Shown here: positions 1 through 5,750 of the stretch, in pieces
Numbering within the stretch: position 1 is the stretch's first letter
Layout: each line of letters begins with the position of its first letter
From: UBA1723 sp045642085
GTDB lineage: Bacteria > Bacteroidota > Bacteroidia > Bacteroidales > Paludibacteraceae
Assembly (NCBI GenBank): GCA_045642085.1
Contig: JAZUIF010000092.1
Location: 1 to 11,761 of the forward strand
Direction of reading: 5' to 3'
Length of the DNA stretch: 11,761 nucleotides
Position numbers and translations under genes: made by a program
The notes under the pieces: generated by a model
Told to the model about the DNA's origin: nothing
Database searches by the model: none
What the model saw: only the letters and a program-made list of their open reading frames with translations

Positions 1-237
1 TTCTACTTACTCTAATAATCGATTCTTTGCTTATACGTGCTTGTTGTTAAAAAAAGTAATAAACGATGCTGATTCGCTACCTTTTTTTTATCAAATTGTT
101 AAAAATTACAAAATGTACGGTTTGTAGATAAAGGTATTATAAACTGAAAGTAAAAAGTGTAAATTTGTTTTCAATTGTAAACGGTTTGTTTGAGAAACGT
201 GTTTTTTCGCTTAAAAAAAGTGTGTTGCTCGGCATAG

Positions 238-343
238 AAGTCGACAAAATGAAAGAAAAATTCTTCTTTTTTTGCTTGCAAGACTAAAAATTCTTTATCA
301 TTTTTGTTGTTGAATATTGTGCATATTCGTGCTTTGTCGACTT
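238..343. repeat. 11-bp inverted repeat flanking an AT-rich spacer
   Basis: AAGTCGACAAA at 238-248 is the exact reverse complement of TTTGTCGACTT at 333-343, with an 84-bp spacer. Each arm contains the palindrome GTCGAC. The arms could be paired operator half-sites, the ends of a lost small element, or the base of a long RNA stem, but nothing in the spacer supports one reading over the others. GTCGAC occurs several more times inside genes in this window (for example near 1395, 1689, 3633, 4984 and 11459), so part of the match may be chance. Confidence 0.35.
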
Positions 344-440
344 TTTTCTAAGAAAATGGTCGTAAAAGTGATGTGATATAACTATAAAATGATACTTAAA
401 AAAGACATAGTAATGATTTCTGACATGAAAGCATGTGTGT

Positions 441-475
441 GTGCTGGGCAGCTTGGCTCAGTGCAGTTTTCTGCA
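441..475 (+). other. Overlapping small hairpins in the nuo upstream region
   Basis: GTGCTGGGC (441-449) can pair with GCTCAGTGC (456-464) over nine positions, including three G-U pairs, around a 6-nt loop. TGCAG (462-466) can pair with CTGCA (471-475) around TTTT. The two hairpins share bases 462-464, so they compete or one is shortened. The patch is clearly more GC-rich than its surroundings. It lies upstream of the promoter candidate proposed at 518-551, so it would be in the nuo leader only if transcription starts further upstream. It could belong to an unannotated small RNA or a leader element. No known RNA family was recognised. Confidence 0.25.
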
Positions 476-517
476 TATTCTTCCGTCCGTGGATCTTACA
501 ATGTCATAATAGATAAA

Positions 518-551
518 TGTTGAGGCTATAATAAATCAATACGTTGGTTTG
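518..551 (+). promoter_or_regulatory. Weak candidate Bacteroidetes promoter for nuoA
   Basis: The Bacteroidetes housekeeping consensus is about TTTG at -33 and TAnnTTTG at -7. A TTG lies at 520-522. Seventeen and 21 bases after it lie the near-matches TACGTTGG (540-547) and TTGGTTTG (544-551), each with one deviation from the -7 element. A start near 555-560 would give a 5' leader of roughly 40-45 nt before the nuoA ATG. A TATAAT-like string also occurs at 527-532, but without a plausible -35 box. The assignment is tentative and no better match was found upstream. Confidence 0.22.
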
Positions 552-598
552 TTGTAGTCTTTTTTATTTTGAATAAATAATAATAAACAATAATAACA

Positions 599-952
599 AT
601 GGGTTCAAGTGAAATCTTTGTAGTCGTTATGGTTACTGCCATTGTAATGGTACTTGCTGCCGTTATCATTGGTAAACTACTAGCGCCAAAGAGTACAAAT
701 GCACAGAAAGGAGAGCCATATGAGTGTGGTATCCCGACCCGAGGCACATCATGGTTGCAGTTCAAACCAGGTTATTACCTATTTGCACTGTTGTTCCTTA
801 TGTTTGATGTGGAAACAGTGTTGTTGTTCCCTTGGGCAACAATCACTAAGGATCTCGGAGAAGGCGGAATACTAGCTATTTTGTTCTTCTTGGTAATTCT
901 TGTACTTGGATTGGCTTATGCTTGGAAGAAAGGAGCGTTGGAATGGAAGTAA
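599..952 (+). CDS. nuoA: NADH-quinone oxidoreductase subunit A
   Basis: Small membrane subunit of complex I. It packs against NuoH, NuoJ and NuoK and helps couple the quinone site to the membrane arm. The product has 117 residues, normal for NuoA, with three predicted membrane helices at about 6-28, 59-80 and 89-109. Family motifs are present: YECG at 41-44 in the loop carrying the conserved cysteine, FDVE at 69-72 with the conserved acidic pair in TM2, FPWA at 77-80, and a C-terminus ending in GALEWK. It is the first gene of the operon. The start at ATG 599 has an A/T-rich upstream stretch (AATAATAACA) with no Shine-Dalgarno sequence, which is usual in Bacteroidetes. Its last ten bases overlap the start of nuoB. 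Confidence 0.96.
   Translation: MGSSEIFVVVMVTAIVMVLAAVIIGKLLAPKSTNAQKGEPYECGIPTRGTSWLQFKPGYYLFALLFLMFDVETVLLFPWATITKDLGEGGILAILFFLVILVLGLAYAWKKGALEWK
931..935 (+). promoter_or_regulatory. Ribosome binding site that decides the nuoB start
   Basis: AGGAG lies 7 nt before ATG 943, inside the 3' end of nuoA. It supports ATG 943 over the in-frame TTG at 922, which would add seven residues unlike the family N-terminus. Confidence 0.6.
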
Positions 953-1611
953 AAGACATTAAAATCAAGTCGATGAAGACTGAGGACTTCAGAGACAATG
1001 AGTCGCTCCAGAAGTATATCGACGAATTAGAGAAGGGTGGTGTAGGCATCATGTGCGCACCATTGGATAAGGTAGTCAACTGGGGTCGTTCATACTCTGT
1101 ATGGCCTTTGACATTTGCAACATCATGTTGCGGTATCGAGTTCATGTGTGTGGCTGCAGCCCGTCATGATTTCGCTCGTTTCGGTTTTGAGGTAACTCGT
1201 AACTCGCCTCGTCAGGCTGATGTGATTTTCGTATCTGGAACAATCACAAAGAAGATGGCTCCTGTATTGCGTCGTCTATACGATGAGATGTCAGAGCCTA
1301 AGTATGTTATCGCTGTAGGTGGTTGCACAGTTTCTGGTGGACCATTCAAGAGCTCATACCATGTGGTAGAAGGTGTGGATAAGATTATCCCTGTCGACGT
1401 TTACGTTCCAGGTTGTCCTCCACGTCCAGAGGCTATGCTATACGCGATGATGCAGTTGCAGAGAAAGATTCGTGTTGAGTCTATCTTCAAGATGAACAAG
1501 CGTGAGAATCCAGATAAGGGTTCTGTTATCTTGTCGAAGTACAATTCAGATGGTACGCTTGTAAAACCAGAATCTGAAACTAATCAGTTAACAGAAGGAG
1601 GAGCAGAATAA
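943..1611 (+). CDS. nuoB: NADH-quinone oxidoreductase subunit B (N2 cluster)
   Basis: Peripheral-arm subunit that holds the terminal [4Fe-4S] cluster N2, which reduces quinone. The product has 222 residues from ATG 943. The four cluster ligands are visible: the tandem Cys62-Cys63 (TSCCGIE), Cys128 (VGGC) and Cys158 (PGCPPRPEA). Other signatures are NWGRS at 47-50, NSPRQADV at about 87-94, KKMAPVLRRLYDEM at about 103-116 and EPKYVIA at about 118-124. The adjacent-cysteine arrangement is diagnostic of NuoB and related NiFe-hydrogenase small subunits. The complex I context and the downstream nuoCD settle the assignment. The gene overlaps nuoA by 10 nt and shares one base with nuoCD, so its translation is probably coupled to both. 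The final 35 or so residues are polar and acidic and probably form a flexible tail. Confidence 0.97.
   Translation: MEVKDIKIKSMKTEDFRDNESLQKYIDELEKGGVGIMCAPLDKVVNWGRSYSVWPLTFATSCCGIEFMCVAAARHDFARFGFEVTRNSPRQADVIFVSGTITKKMAPVLRRLYDEMSEPKYVIAVGGCTVSGGPFKSSYHVVEGVDKIIPVDVYVPGCPPRPEAMLYAMMQLQRKIRVESIFKMNKRENPDKGSVILSKYNSDGTLVKPESETNQLTEGGAE
1596..1601 (+). promoter_or_regulatory. Strong Shine-Dalgarno site for nuoCD
   Basis: AGGAGG (within AAGGAGGAG, 1595-1603) lies 9 nt before ATG 1611, inside the end of nuoB. It is one of only three strong SD sites in the operon, all at junctions where genes overlap or nearly touch. Confidence 0.65.
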
Positions 1612-3236
1612 TGGAGAAAACATTAAAATTGATTCAGTCTGTTTCGTCTTCTTGCACTAAGGTAGAAGCTGCAGACTTTACAATCAGTGTCGACAAGAAT
1701 GATTTGCATAAGGTTTGCGAGTCTTTGTATAATGATGGTTGGGATTACCTAATCAACCTTACTGCAGTCGATAATGTAGAGAACTTTGAGGTTGTATACC
1801 ATATTTCCAAGTCGGCAGACATGGAGAAGTTCTTGGTGCTAAAGACAATGACTACAGATGTACAGGATCCTATCATTGAGACTGTTTCTGACATCTGGAA
1901 GAGTGCTAACCTATACGAGCGTGAGGCTTACGATTTCTTGGGTGTTCGTTTCTTGAACCATCCTGATATGCGTAGACTATTCTTGCGTCCTGATTGGGTA
2001 GGTTATCCATTGAGAAAGAACTACGACAACACTCCAAATGAGGGAATCCCTTCTAAGGTTCATGATATGGACGCATGTGAGGATGTACCTTCAATCACTC
2101 TTAACAGAAATGGAGAGGTTGTAGAGAATCATACTAAACTATTCGGAAAGAATGAGTACGTGGTCAACTTCGGACCACAGCACCCTTCAACACACGGAGT
2201 TTTGCATTTGAGAGTTTCTCTTGAGGGTGAGACAATCAAGAAGATTGATCCAAACTTCGGTTATATCCACCGTGGAATAGAGAAGATGATGGAAAGCATG
2301 ACTTATCCACAGATGCTATTCCTAACAGAGCGTTTCGACTACCTATGCGGTAGCATGAACCGTCATGCTTTGTGTATGTGTGTTGAGAAGGCAATGGGAC
2401 TTGAGATTCCTAAGAGAGCTCAGTACATCCGTACAATCTTTGACGAGTTGAACCGTATCGCCAGCCACTTGTTGGGTTGGGCATGTATGTGTAATGATAT
2501 GGGCTCAATCACAGCCTTCATCTACGGTATGCGTGATCGTGAGAAGATCATGGATATCTTCCAGGAGACTGCTGGAGGTCGTTTGATGGTCAACTATTAC
2601 GTAATCGGAGGTGTTGCTCAGGATATCCATCCTAACTTTGTCAACAGAGTTAACGAGTTCATCCCATACTTGAGAAAGATGATCAAGGAGTACCACACAT
2701 TGTTCACTGGTAACCCAATCGCACGTGGACGAATGATCAACTGTGGATTGCTTAAGAAGGAAGATGCAGTTGCTCTTGGTATGAGTGGCCCTAACGGACG
2801 TGCTTCTGGCTGGCATTGTGATGTGAGAAAGATTGCTCCATACGCCGCTTATTCAGAGGTTGATTTCAAGGAGATTCTTCACGAAGGTGGTGATACAATC
2901 GATCGCTATATGATCCGTTTGGAGGAGATCGAGGAGTCGCTTAAGATTATTGAGCAGTTGATCAATAAGATTCCTGAGGGAGATTTCCGTGCTAAGGTTC
3001 CTGCAATTGTAAAGGTTCCAGAAGGAGAGTATTATCAGAGAGTAGAGAATGCACGTGGTGATTTCGGAGTCTATTTGAAGAGTACTGGTGACAAGTCGCC
3101 ATACAGAATTCACTTCCGTTCTCCAAGTATGGTTGCTGTATCTGGTTTGGATCCAATCTGTAAGGATACAAAGATTGCGGATTTGATCATGATCGGAGGT
3201 TCTCTTGACTATGTCATCCCTTGTATTGATAGATAA
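1611..3236 (+). CDS. nuoCD: Fused NADH-quinone oxidoreductase subunit C/D
   Basis: One 541-residue protein joins the NuoC (30-kDa) and NuoD (49-kDa) subunits of the connecting arm. NuoD and NuoB form the quinone-reduction pocket. The NuoC part covers about 1-150, with the signature YEREAYDFLGVRF at about 102-114, then HPDMRRL and YPLRKNYD around 117-139. A linker of roughly 30 residues leads into NuoD at about 183. In NuoD, GPQHPSTHG (188-196) carries the quinone-pocket histidine, GYIHRGIEK spans 217-225, and ERFDY ends with Tyr244, the likely equivalent of the quinone-binding tyrosine. The C-terminus (DYVIPCIDR) matches the family's terminal DR. The protein is shorter than E. coli NuoCD (about 600 residues). 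It starts with a TAATG overlap with nuoB and ends with tandem TAA TAA stops. Confidence 0.96.
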   Translation: MEKTLKLIQSVSSSCTKVEAADFTISVDKNDLHKVCESLYNDGWDYLINLTAVDNVENFEVVYHISKSADMEKFLVLKTMTTDVQDPIIETVSDIWKSANLYEREAYDFLGVRFLNHPDMRRLFLRPDWVGYPLRKNYDNTPNEGIPSKVHDMDACEDVPSITLNRNGEVVENHTKLFGKNEYVVNFGPQHPSTHGVLHLRVSLEGETIKKIDPNFGYIHRGIEKMMESMTYPQMLFLTERFDYLCGSMNRHALCMCVEKAMGLEIPKRAQYIRTIFDELNRIASHLLGWACMCNDMGSITAFIYGMRDREKIMDIFQETAGGRLMVNYYVIGGVAQDIHPNFVNRVNEFIPYLRKMIKEYHTLFTGNPIARGRMINCGLLKKEDAVALGMSGPNGRASGWHCDVRKIAPYAAYSEVDFKEILHEGGDTIDRYMIRLEEIEESLKIIEQLINKIPEGDFRAKVPAIVKVPEGEYYQRVENARGDFGVYLKSTGDKSPYRIHFRSPSMVAVSGLDPICKDTKIADLIMIGGSLDYVIPCIDR

Positions 3237-3259
3237 TAATCACAGATATTCTTAAAATT

Positions 3260-4330
3260 ATGTTAGAAGTAGGAGGAATATTAAGCTGGATTCATGAAGC
3301 GTTGTCTTCTGCATGTCCAGAGTGGCTTACTCTTCTTATAGAGTATGTCTTAATAGGCGTAGGTTTCCTTGCAGCGTATGCATTGATCGCGCTTATCTTG
3401 ATCCTTTTGGAGAGAAAGGTTTGTGCTTATTATCAGTGTCGTGTCGGACCGATGAGAGCGGGATTCTGGGGATTGCTTCAGCCGTTCGGAGATATGATCA
3501 AGATTTTGATGAAGGAGATTATTCCGTTGTTGAAGAATGACAAGCTTTTGTTCTTCACAGCGTTGTTCCTTGTCATCATCGGTTCTCTTTGTACATTCGG
3601 AGCTCTTGAGTTCAGCAAAGATTTGATTGGCGTCGACTTCAACGTCGGTGTTTTCTATATCCTAGCTATCTCGTCTCTTGGAGTAGTAGGTATTTTGTTG
3701 GCAGGATGGTCTTCCAACAACAAGTATACAATGATTGGTGCAATGCGTGCTGGAGCTCAGCTTGTAAGTTATGAGCTTTCTGCAGGTTTGTCATTGCTTA
3801 CAATGGTTATCCTTGGTGGAACAATGCAGATCTCAGGATTGATCGAGGCTCAGAGCAGTGCTTGGTTCATCTTCCAGTGTCCATTTGTTATTGTCGCTAT
3901 GATCATCTATTTGATCGCAGGACATGCCGAGACTAACCGTGGCCCATTCGACCTTCCAGAGGCAGAGTCAGAGCTTACAGCTGGTTACCACATCGAGTAT
4001 TCAGGTATCACATTCGGTTTGTTCTACGTAGGTGAGTATGTCAACATGTTCACTATCGCAGGTATCGGAACAATGGTATTCCTAGGAGGATGGCAGCCAC
4101 TACACATCAATGCTGATTTCGCAGCAGGATTCAACGAAATTATGGATATGATTCCATCATGGTTGTGGTTCTTCGCAAAGGCATTCAGCTTGGTAATGTT
4201 GAGCTTGTGGGTAAGATGGTCATTCCCTCGTTTGAGAATTGATCAGTTGCTACACTTAGAGTGGAAGATTTTGATGCCAATCAGCTTGCTAAATATGCTA
4301 TGCATGGCTTTGTGGGTGGCATATTTATAA
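3260..4330 (+). CDS. nuoH: NADH-quinone oxidoreductase subunit H
   Basis: Membrane subunit that forms the floor of the quinone chamber and links the peripheral arm to the proton channels. The product has 356 residues with about eight or nine helices. Conserved segments are ERKVCAYYQCRVGP (51-64), GLLQPFGDMIK (71-81), GAMRAGAQLVSYELSAG (160-176), the diagnostic ETNRGPFDLPEAESEL (224-239) with its acidic cluster, GYHIEYSG (242-249), and VRWSFPRLRIDQLL (318-331). It follows nuoCD directly with a 23-nt gap. In most bacteria nuoE, F and G come between these two genes, so their absence here is a real feature of the operon. No Shine-Dalgarno sequence precedes ATG 3260. Confidence 0.97.
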   Translation: MLEVGGILSWIHEALSSACPEWLTLLIEYVLIGVGFLAAYALIALILILLERKVCAYYQCRVGPMRAGFWGLLQPFGDMIKILMKEIIPLLKNDKLLFFTALFLVIIGSLCTFGALEFSKDLIGVDFNVGVFYILAISSLGVVGILLAGWSSNNKYTMIGAMRAGAQLVSYELSAGLSLLTMVILGGTMQISGLIEAQSSAWFIFQCPFVIVAMIIYLIAGHAETNRGPFDLPEAESELTAGYHIEYSGITFGLFYVGEYVNMFTIAGIGTMVFLGGWQPLHINADFAAGFNEIMDMIPSWLWFFAKAFSLVMLSLWVRWSFPRLRIDQLLHLEWKILMPISLLNMLCMALWVAYL

Positions 4331-4353
4331 AAACGACTTTTATATAAGAGGTT

Positions 4354-4872
4354 ATGATTAAATATATAAAGGATCTATTCTCTGGAATGTATGCTTTGTT
4401 GCAGGGTATGTACATCACAAACCTGAATTTCTGGAGAAAACCGGTTACAGAGCAGTATCCAGAGGATCGCGAGACTGCGCGTCAGTTTGAGAGATTCCGT
4501 GGAGAGCTTGTATTCGACATAAACGATCAGAACGAGCATAAGTGTATCGGTTGTGGTCTTTGTGCGAGAAATTGTCCTAACCAGTCGTTGGAAGTGATCA
4601 CAAAGAGTATCACTACTGAGGATGGAAAGACAAAGAAAGTGCTTGACAAATTTATGTACGACTTGGGTAGCTGTACATTCTGTTCACTATGTACACAGTC
4701 GTGTGCACAGAAGGCTATCATTTGGACAAATAATTTTGAGCACGCAGTGTATAACCGTTCAGCATTGGTAAAGCAGTTGAACCCAGAGGGAAGCAAGGCA
4801 ATCGAGAGAAAGCCTGCTGTTGCGGCACCAAAGGCAGCTCCTGCAGCTGGACAAAATGAAAATCAACAGTAA
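4354..4872 (+). CDS. nuoI: NADH-quinone oxidoreductase subunit I (2x[4Fe-4S])
   Basis: Peripheral ferredoxin-like subunit that carries clusters N6a and N6b and passes electrons to N2 in NuoB. The product has 172 residues. Two CxxCxxCxxxC motifs are seen: Cys64, 67, 70 and 74 (CIGCGLCARNCP) and Cys107, 110, 113 and 117 (CTFCSLCTQSC). The segment EQYPEDRE (33-40) and the FRG at 48-50 are typical of the family. The second motif is followed by Ala rather than the usual Pro. The C-terminal 20 residues form an Ala/Pro/Lys-rich, low-complexity tail. Without NuoG, this subunit is the likely point of electron entry (inference). An AGAGG lies 4 nt before ATG 4354. The gap to nuoJ is one base. Confidence 0.96.
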   Translation: MIKYIKDLFSGMYALLQGMYITNLNFWRKPVTEQYPEDRETARQFERFRGELVFDINDQNEHKCIGCGLCARNCPNQSLEVITKSITTEDGKTKKVLDKFMYDLGSCTFCSLCTQSCAQKAIIWTNNFEHAVYNRSALVKQLNPEGSKAIERKPAVAAPKAAPAAGQNENQQ

Positions 4873-4873
4873 T

Positions 4874-5434
4874 ATGGCAGAATTTTTGACATCTATTGAT
4901 TTCGCGGAGCTATTTACTGCTAATAATATAGTATTCTGTTTACTATCAGCAGTAATCCTCGTTTGCGGATTCATGTCTGTAGCGTCGACAAAGATTCTTC
5001 GTGCCGCTACTTATTTGTTCTTTACTCTGTTTGCAGTTGCAGGACTTTACTTGACTCTAAGCTATGAGTTTATCGCAGCTGTACAATTGTCTGTATACGC
5101 AGGAGGTATTCTTGTGTTGTTGATCTTTGCCATCATGTTGGTTAAGAATCTTGGTACAGACACTGAGGAGACTACTTTTGTAAACAAGGCAATCGCAGGT
5201 GTCGCAGCTTTGGCAGGTGCTGTGTTTACATTCATTACTATGAGCAAGTACAGCTTTGTAGCTGAGGAAGACGCAGACGCCGCTGCTTCAATGGTAGATA
5301 TGAAGATGATCGGTGAGACTCTTATGGGAACAGATAAATTTCAGTATTTGTTAGCATTTGAGGCAGTCAGCATCTTGCTTTTGGCATGTATCGTAGGTTC
5401 AATTGTTGTTGCAACTAAATCAAAGGAGGATTAA
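4874..5434 (+). CDS. nuoJ: NADH-quinone oxidoreductase subunit J
   Basis: Membrane subunit with about five helices. In the family, its third helix carries a pi-bulge that takes part in coupling quinone reduction to proton movement. The product has 186 residues from ATG 4874. The signature VYAGGILVLLIFAIMLV at 74-90 matches the family's conserved TM3, and the final helix FEAVSILLLACIVG (162-175) is also typical. The frame stays open upstream inside nuoI, to 4820, with another ATG at 4856. ATG 4874 is preferred because it starts one base after the nuoI stop and MAEFL suits the family, but 4856 (six residues longer) cannot be excluded since neither has a good Shine-Dalgarno site. The stop codon lies one base before the nuoK start. 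Confidence 0.93.
   Translation: MAEFLTSIDFAELFTANNIVFCLLSAVILVCGFMSVASTKILRAATYLFFTLFAVAGLYLTLSYEFIAAVQLSVYAGGILVLLIFAIMLVKNLGTDTEETTFVNKAIAGVAALAGAVFTFITMSKYSFVAEEDADAAASMVDMKMIGETLMGTDKFQYLLAFEAVSILLLACIVGSIVVATKSKED
5424..5429 (+). promoter_or_regulatory. Strong Shine-Dalgarno site for nuoK
   Basis: AGGAGG (in AAAGGAGGA) lies 6 nt before ATG 5436, overlapping the last codons of nuoJ. It fixes ATG 5436 as the start instead of the in-frame TTG at 5403. Confidence 0.65.
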
Positions 5435-5435
5435 G

Positions 5436-5744
5436 ATGATACCAGTAGAAGCATATTTGGTGGTCAGCACACTTCTTTTCTTCATCGGAGTGTATGGCTT
5501 TATCGTAAGAAAGAATCTTATCGGAATTTTGATGGCGATTGAACTTATTCTAAATGCAGTTAACATCAACTTCGTCGTGTTCAACAGATTCCTATATCCA
5601 GATCGTCTAGAAGGATATATCTACAGTTTGTTCGTGATTGTTGTTGCTGCAGCAGAAACTGCAATTGCTATCTCAATCATTATCAATGTCTACAGAAAGT
5701 TGAAGAACATTCGTGTAGATAGTATCAACGAATTAAAGAATTAA
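5436..5744 (+). CDS. nuoK: NADH-quinone oxidoreductase subunit K
   Basis: Small three-helix membrane subunit, homologous to MrpC of Mrp antiporters, that forms part of the fourth proton path with NuoJ. The product has 102 residues, the usual length. Helices lie at about 6-23, 28-50 and 61-86. The two buried glutamates essential in E. coli (Glu36 and Glu72) are seen as Glu36 (MAIELILNAVN) and Glu74 (AAAETAIAI). The start at ATG 5436 is supported by a strong Shine-Dalgarno site. The gene is spaced 1 nt from nuoJ and 6 nt from nuoL. Confidence 0.96.
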   Translation: MIPVEAYLVVSTLLFFIGVYGFIVRKNLIGILMAIELILNAVNINFVVFNRFLYPDRLEGYIYSLFVIVVAAAETAIAISIIINVYRKLKNIRVDSINELKN

Positions 5745-5750
5745 TCAGAT

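Larger units (their letters stand above)
1..598. other. AT-rich non-coding region upstream of the nuo operon
   Basis: No credible gene is visible on either strand here. The longest + strand reading frames starting with ATG are 21 codons (from 66) and 44 codons (389-523), with no recognisable product. The minus-strand frame overlapping 526-765 is a shadow of nuoA. The stretch is rich in A and T runs. It contains an 11-bp inverted repeat (238-343), a GC-richer patch with small hairpins (about 431-500), and an AAT/ATA-rich leader immediately before nuoA (about 569-598). The end of the upstream gene is not in the window. I see no tRNA, rRNA, tmRNA, SRP RNA or RNase P signature motif. It most likely holds the nuo promoter and 5' leader. 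Confidence 0.7.

Noticed and set aside
160..167. TAAATTTG, a perfect match to the Bacteroidetes -7 element
   Set aside because: No TTTG is found at the required distance upstream, and it lies more than 400 bases before nuoA, so it is not a convincing nuo promoter on its own.
202..219. T-run/A-run hairpin (TTTTTT...AAAAAAA) as a terminator of an upstream gene
   Set aside because: The stem is all A-T with no GC-rich base, as expected by chance in such AT-rich DNA.
389..523. A 44-codon ATG-to-TGA frame on the + strand in the upstream region
   Set aside because: It has no recognisable motif, no ribosome binding site and Cys-rich, atypical composition, and it overlaps the hairpin patch. It is probably chance.
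922..942. TTG start giving NuoB seven extra residues
   Set aside because: ATG 943 has AGGAG at the right spacing and gives the usual N-terminus. The extra residues only re-read the nuoA end.
4820..4873. Longer NuoJ start at 4820 inside nuoI
   Set aside because: It would give an 18-residue polar extension unlike NuoJ and a 53-nt overlap with nuoI. ATG 4874 lies one base after the nuoI stop.
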